DNA of 64,000 nt from G963677325 sp963677325 (GTDB lineage Bacteria > Bacteroidota > Bacteroidia > Bacteroidales > Prolixibacteraceae), in NCBI GenBank assembly GCA_963677325.2, contig CAXXGM010000008.1:744001-808000 (forward strand), in the 5' to 3' direction. A program made the translations under genes and the position numbers. The notes below the pieces were generated by a model. That model worked only from the letters and a program-made list of their open reading frames with translations. It was not told the DNA's origin and did no database searches. Below, in pieces: positions 8,572 through 16,817 of this stretch. The first letter of the stretch is position 1; every line of letters begins with the position of its first letter.

Positions 8572-9867
8572 TTATTTTGGTAATTTCCAAGGCGCCCTGT
8601 AAGCTCTTGATAAGAGGTAATCAGCAGCATCATCTCCGATAAACTCTTCTTTGACGCTATCCCATTTTAATTTTCTTTTCAAACGGAACGATATCAGGGC
8701 GAGATGCATTGGAATGGTCATTTCGTGTGCATAGAACAGGTTACTTTCGGGTTGAATCCTTGATTTTACCGAATCAACAAAGTTGCGTTGATGCCCCGGT
8801 GAGCGGGTAATTGTTTTTGGAATCTCGGGAATATCATTTATGACTTCGTTCCCGATACGGATGGTACACGTGGTGTAATCACAGGTCAAAGTTCCTTTAT
8901 CGCCTTCAAAATGAGCTCCGATCCCCATCTTTTCTGCTCCGGGAACTGTTGGAGGTTTAGTTGTCCAGTACACATCAAGATCTTTGAATTTAAATTCTGT
9001 ATCGATCCATTGAGGTGCATCAGCAATGCCGTCGTGAGGCCTGTCGCCTTTGCTTTCAACACTATACAATCCTTTTGGATGAATCGACATAAACATGATA
9101 TCCGCGATGTGGCTCCAGAAATCACAGAATACGCCTCCCGAATAATCGAGGAAATAGCGATAGCTCCTGTGACAGCGCACCGGTGTGTATTCCTGATAAG
9201 GTGCCGGACCAAGCCACATGTTCCAGTCGAGGGTGGATGGGGGAGTCTCATTGGCAGGAAATCCCAGACCCGGTGAACCTCCGGTTTTCCATAAACGAAC
9301 AGTATGGATTTTTCCTATTGCTCCAGACTGAAGGATTTCTGTTACACGGTGGTAATTATCGGTTGCATGTATCTGGGTTCCCAACTGAAATACTGAATTA
9401 TTCTTCTTCAGGCTTTTAATCATTGCATTTCCTTCTTCCACAGTGTAGGAAAGAGGCTTTTCACCATAAACATCCTTGCCTGACTGAAACGCCAGAATAG
9501 CGATCAAGGCATGCCAGTGGTCGGGTGTTGCACAGGTAATGGCGTCGATATCATTGCGGTCAAGAATGCGCCTGAAGTCTGTATATTTATCTACTTTGGC
9601 ATTTTTATTCGCAGAGGTGTACTTATTATAAGTATTGTCCAAGACCTCTTTGTCAACATCGCATAATGCTACAATGTCCACATCATTTAGAGCATTAAAC
9701 CAGTTCATGTGGCTTCTTCCCTGGTTTCCCAGCCCAATGTGGGCCACTCTGACACGGTCGCTGGGTGCAATCTTACGATAGCTGTTAGAAAGAAGAGGAA
9801 GGCTTAAAGTTCCAAGTGCAGTGGTATAAAGGAAACTGCGCCTGTCAATTTTGGTTTCTTTTTCCAT
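8572..9867 (-). CDS. Tat-signal Gfo/Idh/MocA family oxidoreductase
   Basis: An NAD(P)-dependent sugar or polyol oxidoreductase. It starts with a Tat-like signal (DRRSF at 8-12), has the Rossmann motif GLGNQG (45-50) and the catalytic EKPLS block (136-140) with the family's active-site Lys. Length 431 is normal for the Bacteroidota secreted branch. It is 25 bp upstream of the DUF1080 gene, so the two are almost certainly co-transcribed. In characterised gut Bacteroides loci, such periplasmic oxidoreductases make 3-keto sugars for DUF1080 enzymes; I infer the same here. Confidence 0.9.
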   Translation of the reverse strand: MEKETKIDRRSFLYTTALGTLSLPLLSNSYRKIAPSDRVRVAHIGLGNQGRSHMNWFNALNDVDIVALCDVDKEVLDNTYNKYTSANKNAKVDKYTDFRRILDRNDIDAITCATPDHWHALIAILAFQSGKDVYGEKPLSYTVEEGNAMIKSLKKNNSVFQLGTQIHATDNYHRVTEILQSGAIGKIHTVRLWKTGGSPGLGFPANETPPSTLDWNMWLGPAPYQEYTPVRCHRSYRYFLDYSGGVFCDFWSHIADIMFMSIHPKGLYSVESKGDRPHDGIADAPQWIDTEFKFKDLDVYWTTKPPTVPGAEKMGIGAHFEGDKGTLTCDYTTCTIRIGNEVINDIPEIPKTITRSPGHQRNFVDSVKSRIQPESNLFYAHEMTIPMHLALISFRLKRKLKWDSVKEEFIGDDAADYLLSRAYRAPWKLPK

Positions 9868-9928
9868 GTGATGATTTTTAGGTATCTATTATTTTAACTA
9901 ATGATTTCTTTGAGGAGAACCGTTCCTG

Positions 9929-11311
9929 TTATTTCTTGACAGCTTTTTTTAATTCGCCGGCAGCCTTATGAATTTTCTCAATAGCTGATGCAATATCATC
10001 CATATCCGATTTATTTCCAAGAAGCATGTTCTGGGAAATCCAGACTGCCTCCTCACAAAGTAGATTATTCTCCGGACAGTGATTGCGTTCGAGAAATTTA
10101 TCAAAATCCAACACCTTCTTTGAATACATTCTTCGATAATTTTTGGATTCGAAGGTGTTTTTCAAATATGGTTTATCGTTTTGAGTGACATACCCTGATG
10201 AGCTGGGTACTCCTTCTGCACGGAGGGCTTTAATGAATTCAGCCCGTGATAGACCCTGAAATTCCTCCATTTTGTACCTGAATGGAAACTGCCAGGCAGA
10301 AATCCTGGTCACGTTTGGACTCAGCTTAAAGGGAACAATTCCGGGAATGTTCTGTATTTTGGATTTGAGATACAATGCATTTTCGTTACGTGTATCGGTC
10401 TGTTTTTCCAGGCGTTTTAGCTGAGCCAGCCCTATTGCTGCCTGGTATTCCGTTATCCTGAGTTTGGTTCCGTTGATTACTGTTCCTCCGTTTACACCCT
10501 CTGGCAAAACAACCGATCCATAAGGATTCCCGTAATTATGGTAAGAATAGCACCGGTCCATAAATTTTTCGTCATCACTTACAATGGCTCCCCCTTCTCC
10601 AATCGGGATATTCTTGGAAGTCTGGAAACTGAAACATCCGGCATTTCCGAAAGTGCCTACTTTCTTGTGATTTATTTCAGCAAGCCATGAAAGGCAGGCG
10701 TTTTCGATGACTATCAGATTGTGCTTTTTAGCTATCTTCATAATCTTCTCCATATCCGCAGGCATTCCAAGAGTATGGGCAGGAAGTATAGCCCTTGTTC
10801 GGGGAGTTATTTTAGCTTCAATTTTGTCAGCGTCTAACTGAAAAGTCTGAGGGTTGGTATCAACAAAAACGGGCATTGCCCCATTCTGAAGGATGCAGAT
10901 GATGGTAGATATAAATGAATAAGGACCAATGATAACTTCGTCCCCTGCACCGATATCAAATTGGTTGAGGGAGGCAATAAGAGCATTCGTACCGTTGACA
11001 ACAGCCAGACAACGTTTAGCGCCGACAGTTTCGGCCCATTTTTTTTCAAATTCGGTGACAACTCCTGCGCGGGTCCATGAACCGCTACGCAGAACCTTTA
11101 ATACTAATTCTTCATCTGTGGCTGAATCCCATTGCGGCCAAACTGGCCATCCTTTCGTTCTTACCGGGGATCCTCCCAATAAAGCGGGTGACTGGGTATT
11201 CGATGTTCTTGCAAACAGCGTATTGGAGACATCCATGGCAACAATGGTTCCAAGTCCTGCCAATGAATTTTTTACGATAAACTCACGTCTTGAATGCTTA
11301 ATTTGTGCCAT
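9929..11311 (-). CDS. Tat-signal DegT/DnrJ/EryC1/StrS-type PLP protein
   Basis: A fold-type I PLP protein of the sugar aminotransferase family, carrying an excellent Tat motif SRREFIVK (Arg 8 and 9). The Schiff-base Lys is present (K233 in FSFQTSKNIPIGEGGA) and the cofactor loop NGTNALIAS is normal. The Asp that normally contacts the PLP ring nitrogen is replaced by Asn (N204 in VIENAC), an unusual change for an aminotransferase. It lies in the middle of a run of Gfo/Idh/MocA genes, so the likely substrate is a keto sugar made by a neighbour. It could be an aminotransferase, a dehydratase or a binding protein; the sequence does not decide. Confidence 0.88.
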   Translation of the reverse strand: MAQIKHSRREFIVKNSLAGLGTIVAMDVSNTLFARTSNTQSPALLGGSPVRTKGWPVWPQWDSATDEELVLKVLRSGSWTRAGVVTEFEKKWAETVGAKRCLAVVNGTNALIASLNQFDIGAGDEVIIGPYSFISTIICILQNGAMPVFVDTNPQTFQLDADKIEAKITPRTRAILPAHTLGMPADMEKIMKIAKKHNLIVIENACLSWLAEINHKKVGTFGNAGCFSFQTSKNIPIGEGGAIVSDDEKFMDRCYSYHNYGNPYGSVVLPEGVNGGTVINGTKLRITEYQAAIGLAQLKRLEKQTDTRNENALYLKSKIQNIPGIVPFKLSPNVTRISAWQFPFRYKMEEFQGLSRAEFIKALRAEGVPSSSGYVTQNDKPYLKNTFESKNYRRMYSKKVLDFDKFLERNHCPENNLLCEEAVWISQNMLLGNKSDMDDIASAIEKIHKAAGELKKAVKK

Positions 11312-11469
11312 GATTTTAAAATTTAGTTAGTTGATCTATAAGATTGTTTTAGAAAAAACAATGAATCCAAACCATTTCGTGGTCAGAATCATTGTTTTTT
11401 CTAAAGTTAAGCAAATAAAAGATAATTCAATAAAGAGGAATCATCCTTTTGCAAATCAATTACAAGAGC

Positions 11470-12447
11470 TTAAATGGTTTCTACCTTTTCCCATTTTTCG
11501 TTCTTTGAAGATTTTTCCATTGCTTCCAGAATAGCTATTTCTTTTAAAATATTCTGGTGGGTGCGTGGCTCTTTGCGGGTTCTGAACATCTCGATGATAT
11601 CAACATACATTTTCCCAGGATCAGTTTCCGGAACTCTTGATTTCAGTTCTACCAGTCCTTTCTTGGTTTCCACAAAGGTTTCCCATCCGTAAGAAACGTT
11701 TTTGAAGATCATCGTGGCATAAAGGCCATTTTTAAACACCAGGCTGGCACTACCTTTTTTACCATCACGGGTAATTTTTACACGGTCAACATCCTCTCCA
11801 AACATTACCATCAGAGGTTGAAGGGAATGTACTCCATAGAAAAATACGTTACCGTAAACTGAATCCAGCTCAACAGGGCCAAAACGGATCACATGGTTGA
11901 TATCCTTTATGTTTTCCAATTGTGCTTTGATATCATAAGTTGCAGAGCTGTTAGCAATTGAGCTAAAGGAAGTCACCGGAGTTCCAACTTTCTCAGCAAG
12001 GGCAAGAAATTTCCTTCCTTCAGCAACCCTGTAGCAGAAAGGCTTATCAACAAAAGTAGGAATACCTGCTTTTACAAAAGGAGTGGCGGCTTCCAGGTGA
12101 AATTTTGGGTGACGGTGGTCAACAACCAGGGCATCAATCTTGCCAAGCATTTCTTTTTGATCTTTTACGATATTTGGAATATTACCGGCTTTAGCAGCTT
12201 TAGCAGCAAATTCGTCAGTTTCACCCCATAAATGAGTAATTTCGACACCTGGAAATTTCTTATCAATGTTAAACATTTTGGAAAGAATGTTCGTATGGGA
12301 GTTTTCGGCTCCGATAACGCCAATACGAATTATCTTTCTCTCAGGATCAGCAGTCATTGCAGCCGCAATAGAAGATGCAGAAAGCGAAACTGCTCCAATT
12401 GCTGCACCTGCACCAATGGTCTTAATAAAATCTCTTCTTGTATTCAT
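11470..12447 (-). CDS. Tat-signal Gfo/Idh/MocA-like protein with altered nucleotide motif
   Basis: The N terminus carries a Tat signal (TRRDFIK, Arg 4 and 5). The Rossmann start reads IRIGVIGAENSH: the second and third glycines of GxGxxG are replaced by Glu and His, so NAD(P) binding is doubtful or different. The catalytic block is DKPFC (134-138) instead of EKP, retaining the Lys. The protein is short (325), with a reduced C-terminal domain. It sits between another Gfo/Idh/MocA gene and the DegT gene, and might be a regulatory or substrate-binding partner, or an oxidoreductase with a tightly held cofactor. Confidence 0.83.
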   Translation of the reverse strand: MNTRRDFIKTIGAGAAIGAVSLSASSIAAAMTADPERKIIRIGVIGAENSHTNILSKMFNIDKKFPGVEITHLWGETDEFAAKAAKAGNIPNIVKDQKEMLGKIDALVVDHRHPKFHLEAATPFVKAGIPTFVDKPFCYRVAEGRKFLALAEKVGTPVTSFSSIANSSATYDIKAQLENIKDINHVIRFGPVELDSVYGNVFFYGVHSLQPLMVMFGEDVDRVKITRDGKKGSASLVFKNGLYATMIFKNVSYGWETFVETKKGLVELKSRVPETDPGKMYVDIIEMFRTRKEPRTHQNILKEIAILEAMEKSSKNEKWEKVETI

Positions 12448-12534
12448 TTTCTTTTATTTGTTTTTATAAGATTAACCTGATCGACTGTGGACAGTCTCTT
12501 AAGGTAAACTCTTGATTTAATTTTATAACAGTAT

Positions 12535-13878
12535 TTATAATTTCATTTCCCAGCCCTTTTCATAACTGCGGGACCAGTGTTTCATTGCTTCTTTGTCATT
12601 TATAATCCGGCCGGTTTCGTGATCGATATCCAAAGTACGTCCTACTCTTTGAGCAATATTGCCAAGTTGCATCAAAAGGGTGCTTTTATAGCCTGATACT
12701 ATATCGGAATTAAGTTTAGTTCCGTTTTTGATGGCTTCAAAGAAATTCTGTATATGGTTCCCATCGAGACTGCCGGAAGGATTTGCAAGATTGCGGGCAT
12801 CAATTTTCTGGTCCTGTTTTACTTCTTTAACAATTTTATTGTTGAGGTCAAATATTGTATAAGCATTACCTGAACCTATAAGCATACATCCTTTTTCTCC
12901 GTAAAACATAGCGCCAACTGAAGTACCTTCAATATAACGCCCGTTACAGCTTCTGCCTTCCCAATTCATGGTAAGGCCTTCCTTGAAATCAATATTTACA
13001 ACTTGGGTATCGGGAGTTTCCCAGTCATCTTTATAGCGGAACCTGCCACCATTGGAACTTACTCTGATAGGATAATCAACTCCCATTCCCCAGCGTAAAA
13101 GGTCGACCATGTGAGTTCCGTTATTCAATGACTCACCGGTTCCCCAATGCCAGCGCCAGTGCCAGTCATAATGCACCACATTATCTTTGAATGCTTTCCT
13201 GGGTGCAGGTCCTTGCCAAAGATCCCAGTCGAGCCATTCCGGTACGGGTACTTCTTTGCCGATCCCAATGGATGGGCGGTTGTTTGTGTACCATCCTTTC
13301 CCAAAATAAACGCGTCCGATGACTCCATCTTTCAGCTCCTGAATACCGGCCATAATATTTGGATACGAACGGCGTTGATTGCCCATTTGTATCACTTTAT
13401 TATAGCGTTTGGAAGCTTTGATTAAGAGTTCACCTTCGTTTGGATTGTGACTCAAAGGCTTCTCAATATATACATGTTTATCAGCCTGGAGCGCCAGAAG
13501 TCCGGCAGGGGCATGCCAATGATCCGGAGCTGCAATGACCAATGCATCAATATCTTTTGTGGCCAGTGATTGCCTGAAATCTTTGAACCCTTTGGCTTTG
13601 AAATTTTGCTTGGCATCAAGCATTTTGATACATTTATCGATGGCCCGGCTATCCACATCACAAATGTGTACAACCTCACAGTTAGTCTGATTGGAAAAGT
13701 TCTGAGCATGTGCAAATCCGCGTGAATTTACTCCCATGATAGAAACACGGATTTTATCGTTAGCCCCAACAATGCGGTTATAACTTGCAGCGCTAAACCC
13801 GGGTAAAATTCCTCCTGCAGAAACTAAAGCCGTTCCGGCCAAAGTTTTTTTCATAAATTCTCTCCTTGAATTTTCCAT
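12535..13878 (-). CDS. Tat-signal Gfo/Idh/MocA family oxidoreductase
   Basis: The first gene of the run. It has a strong Tat motif SRREFMK (Arg 5 and 6), a Rossmann motif GVNSRG, and the catalytic IEKPLSH block about 135 residues in, followed by the long C-terminal beta domain with YDWHWRWHWGTGESLNNGTH, the substrate-site His region typical of the secreted branch. Expected reaction: NAD(P)-linked oxidation or reduction of a sugar hydroxyl in the periplasm with a cofactor loaded before export. Its promoter region contains two overlapping palindromes that may be operators. Confidence 0.9.
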   Translation of the reverse strand: MENSRREFMKKTLAGTALVSAGGILPGFSAASYNRIVGANDKIRVSIMGVNSRGFAHAQNFSNQTNCEVVHICDVDSRAIDKCIKMLDAKQNFKAKGFKDFRQSLATKDIDALVIAAPDHWHAPAGLLALQADKHVYIEKPLSHNPNEGELLIKASKRYNKVIQMGNQRRSYPNIMAGIQELKDGVIGRVYFGKGWYTNNRPSIGIGKEVPVPEWLDWDLWQGPAPRKAFKDNVVHYDWHWRWHWGTGESLNNGTHMVDLLRWGMGVDYPIRVSSNGGRFRYKDDWETPDTQVVNIDFKEGLTMNWEGRSCNGRYIEGTSVGAMFYGEKGCMLIGSGNAYTIFDLNNKIVKEVKQDQKIDARNLANPSGSLDGNHIQNFFEAIKNGTKLNSDIVSGYKSTLLMQLGNIAQRVGRTLDIDHETGRIINDKEAMKHWSRSYEKGWEMKL

Positions 13879-14057
13879 AAAAATTATAATTTATCTTTTG
13901 AAATTAATTTTCAGATGTTTGTTTTGATAAAAAATAAGCCTTAACCGGAGTTATTTTTTCTTATTAGTAAAGCCAAATATCAGTTTAAGCAAAGGCCTGG
14001 AAAGATAGATAAAGTGTATTAAAAATCAATTCTTTAACGTTAATATTTTAATTAGTT

Positions 14058-14090
14058 CACATGGCGTTTAAAAACGCCGTGTGCGCACAC
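14058..14090. promoter_or_regulatory. Overlapping palindromes, candidate operator of the Tat-oxidoreductase run
   Basis: Within the 441-bp leader between the GntR-type gene and the first oxidoreductase gene there is a 12-bp inverted repeat cacatggcgttt / aaacgccgtgtg (14058-14083, one G-T pair) whose right end overlaps a perfect 12-bp palindrome gtgtgcgcacac (14079-14090). These are the only GC-rich symmetric sites in an AT-rich leader, and they suit a dimeric repressor. An intrinsic terminator is less likely since no U-run follows. The rest of the leader (13879-14319) is AT-rich; near 14284-14310 it holds catca-type words that follow the regulator's stop codon. Confidence 0.5.
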
Positions 14091-14319
14091 AAAAATAATT
14101 AAAAATAAACAACTCCATTAAAATACTTCATAAAATGGAATTTTAACGAATATCTTAAAAAATTTCACAAGATCTTTATTTAAGATAAGCACGTAATCAA
14201 GGTGGAAAATTACGTAATGAGTTTTAGTCAGATTAAGTGAAAGCAGGGATGAGGGATGAGATATGAGATATGAGTATCAGTAGCTCATCACATCATCACA
14301 TCAACACATCATTTCTTAG

Positions 14320-15045
14320 TTATAAAAAGCTCTTAAAATAACGTTCGTAAACTTCCATGTTTCTTTCAAGCAATTCAACGGAGTGTTGAAAAGCTTGCTG
14401 GTCATCCTGAACTTCCACAGCATCCAAAATACACTTCTGAAGACGGAGTGTGTATTCTTTTTCACCCTCGATGTTGGCATAGATCATGTTCCGCATGCGG
14501 GGCAGCAGCGAGTAGATCGGCTCCATGCTTATAATAATGATTGGATTTGCAGTAGCCTTTGACAAATTCATGTGAAACCGGTTAATCAGGTCGACCTCAA
14601 GCTGAGTATTATCCGGATCGCATTTAGTCAAATCGGCAAGATTCTCCTTTAATAGTTTAAGATCATCTGTTGTGCGGTTGCGTGAGGCTAAACGAGCAAT
14701 TTCCGGCTCAAACAATCTTCGTACTTCGATGATCTGGGCAATCAAATTGGAGTCAAATTTCAGATCATAATAGAGGTTGAGGGAATTAATAGCATCTTGA
14801 ATTTTAATCTCCGAAACGACCATTCCGCTTCCTTTCCTGATGACGATCAAACCCCTTGCACTTAAACGGCGTAATGCTTCGCGTAAAGCAGTCCGGCTTA
14901 CGGCAAAACTCTCACACAATTCTCTTTCCGATGGAAGTTTAGCTCCTGATACTATCTTTTTCTGACGAATTGCTTCTTCAATTTTGCGTTCAATTTTTTG
15001 GCTAAGTGTTTGGCTAATACGTATTTTGCTAAATATTTCGTCCAT
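14320..15045 (-). CDS. FadR-type GntR family transcriptional regulator (FCD domain)
   Basis: The N-terminal winged helix (about 10-80) holds the GntR signature LPSERELCESFAVSRTALREALRRLSARGLI; the C-terminal half is a FCD all-helical ligand domain. Metal ligands D152 and H158 (DLINRFHMNL) and H221 are recognisable, but the usual His of the eH..I..A motif is Gln (Q203 in RLQKCILDAV), so metal binding may be altered. It most plausibly controls the adjacent oxidoreductase run in response to a sugar acid or keto sugar. Reading the same way as the run and separated by a leader with palindromes supports local control. Confidence 0.92.
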   Translation of the reverse strand: MDEIFSKIRISQTLSQKIERKIEEAIRQKKIVSGAKLPSERELCESFAVSRTALREALRRLSARGLIVIRKGSGMVVSEIKIQDAINSLNLYYDLKFDSNLIAQIIEVRRLFEPEIARLASRNRTTDDLKLLKENLADLTKCDPDNTQLEVDLINRFHMNLSKATANPIIIISMEPIYSLLPRMRNMIYANIEGEKEYTLRLQKCILDAVEVQDDQQAFQHSVELLERNMEVYERYFKSFL

Positions 15046-15356
15046 CAGATTAGAATTTCAAAAATTTTACACAAATGTACTCTTTTTAAATTACAGATCG
15101 AGCAGATGTCTGTTTTTAAATCAATTAACAATTGAAAAAATGAAAATTGTGGAGGAAACCTCATGAAATCTTTGTGAGTTTTTTCAGTCACAACGTTGCA
15201 CTACCTTATTCTCAGAATAACACAAGGACTTCGTGAAACTTTTGATTCTGACTTTGTGAAACGTTGTGAGCTATTTCCCGGACTCTGAAAGTGATTCCTA
15301 ATTTGTAATTCTAATTCGTAATTTCTACCAGATATCAGGTCATTGCTTGTTTCTTT
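15046..15356. other. Intergenic region with degenerate word repeats
   Basis: No gene is visible. The stretch contains related words such as cacaacgttgca, ggacttcgtgaaac and gactttgtgaaacgttgtgag, and near 15300-15330 the attcgtaattt type word that also occurs around 40120-40165. The first part should hold the promoter of the GntR-type gene. Confidence 0.4.
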
Positions 15357-16544
15357 TTATTTAATTTTCCTGATCCAGTCATTCACTCCTTTGCGAATTT
15401 TTTTTGCAACCTGTCTCTGGAAAGCCGGATTATTTATTCGCTTTTCATCCTCTACATTGCTCATAAAAGCTACTTCCACCAAACAGTTTGGATATTCAGT
15501 CGGACCATTAAGTGCGAAGTTGAAACTGCCGATATTCCCGAAATCAACCAGTCCAAGTTCAAGGGTGCGGTTAAGGATATCCACTGAAAGTTGTCTGGAC
15601 CCAAGATAGCGGTAATAAGTACTGACTCCTTTTGCATTTGGATTAGATCCTGCATTATGATGAATGCTGATTAGAAGATCTGGTTTTGCTTCTCGAAGCA
15701 TTAGTGTGCGTTCCACCATACTGAGATCTATATCTGTACTCCGGGTCATAAATACTTTGGCTCCCTTGCGCTTTAGGTCCTTTCCCATCTCTTTGGCTAT
15801 TGTGAGATTGACATCCTTTTCTTTGGTACCACTTTTAACTCCTGTAGCTCCTGAGTAGGATCCCCCATGACCGGCATCAATGGCAATGTTTAAATGCCGG
15901 ATTGAAAGGTGCTCTGGCTGACGTTTCACTGCAATCACCAGGGTATTGTTTCTATAGTCTATTGAATAACCCCACTGCTGTGAATGTTTCAGGTCAATGA
16001 TAACCCTGAAAATATCATCTTCCAGTTGTTCATGCGATACCTTCTTTATCTCTTTTGCCGACTTAAGCTGGGTAATCCAGTTGGTATTTCCTGTTGCTCC
16101 GTAGATGTCAACAAAGATTCTCGACGGATCGGTCATCTGAATACTTTTATAAGGAAGCCGTTCATCGAGAGCTATGGCAACAAAGTCATACTTATCATCA
16201 CCCGATACCTTCCACGAAGAGGTGAGATAATAATCAGGTTTGCAGTACCCCGCAATAAACTGCACATTCTCTTTGGGTATAAAGGCCCGGTGATTTTTTG
16301 AAAGCTGAACAATATAATCATCCTTTAGACTATCAACAACCTGTATCACAACGGCTGTGTCAAGATAGGTCATCTTGGCTCCCCCAAGTCTGTCAATACC
16401 CGGGCCATACTTGAGAAAAGGCAAAAGCCCCGTGGTTTTGCCCGTTTTTACCATAATTCCATTAGAAGGTTCTGGCTTAACAATACGGCCAAATGAATGC
16501 AATCCAAATGTCAGTCCCAGTACCAGGAACACAAACTTTACCAT
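15357..16544 (-). CDS. N-acetylmuramoyl-L-alanine amidase (Amidase_3)
   Basis: A zinc amidase that cuts the bond between MurNAc and the stem peptide in the periplasm. I chose the ATG giving MVKFVFLVLGLTFGLHSFG, a good signal; a longer start adds 27 residues. A roughly 200-residue N-terminal region of SH3/AMIN-like beta character precedes the catalytic domain, which has all zinc and catalytic elements: IDAGHGG, the Glu in TKEKDVNL, SIHHNA, and the terminal Glu in LVEVAFMSN. It stands apart from, but near, the larger peptidoglycan gene set and upstream of no other gene on its strand. Confidence 0.93.
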   Translation of the reverse strand: MVKFVFLVLGLTFGLHSFGRIVKPEPSNGIMVKTGKTTGLLPFLKYGPGIDRLGGAKMTYLDTAVVIQVVDSLKDDYIVQLSKNHRAFIPKENVQFIAGYCKPDYYLTSSWKVSGDDKYDFVAIALDERLPYKSIQMTDPSRIFVDIYGATGNTNWITQLKSAKEIKKVSHEQLEDDIFRVIIDLKHSQQWGYSIDYRNNTLVIAVKRQPEHLSIRHLNIAIDAGHGGSYSGATGVKSGTKEKDVNLTIAKEMGKDLKRKGAKVFMTRSTDIDLSMVERTLMLREAKPDLLISIHHNAGSNPNAKGVSTYYRYLGSRQLSVDILNRTLELGLVDFGNIGSFNFALNGPTEYPNCLVEVAFMSNVEDEKRINNPAFQRQVAKKIRKGVNDWIRKIK

Positions 16545-16817
16545 TCTAAATCTTGAAAGAGATATAGATCGCTTAAAAAAAATCATTCTTATTATTTCAT
16601 TAAAATATAAACTAAACCTCATCATTCGTGACCGGATAAAATTTTGATAGATTTTAGGGATGCAACTTCCTTCCTGAATTTTGCAATATAAATATAATTA
16701 TTACAAAGACGCAACTTCATTGCTGAAAGTTGCATAGCAGAGGCATCTTTGTAGAAAAAAACAGGAGAATATAGCATAATTTTGCTACACCCTCCTGATT
16801 TTAGAACATTAATCAAA

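Noticed and set aside
7614..13878. Inositol catabolism operon
   Set aside because: Gfo/Idh/MocA genes alone suggested it, but Tat signals, DUF1080 and DegT do not fit iol genes and no iolB/C/D/E are present.
14058..14090. Intrinsic terminator of the GntR-type gene
   Set aside because: Neither arm is followed by a clear U-run and it lies over 200 bp past the stop; an operator is more likely.
16622..16816. Small minus-strand frame between susD and the amidase gene
   Set aside because: Low-complexity, no homology recognised; the region more likely holds the end of the susD transcript.
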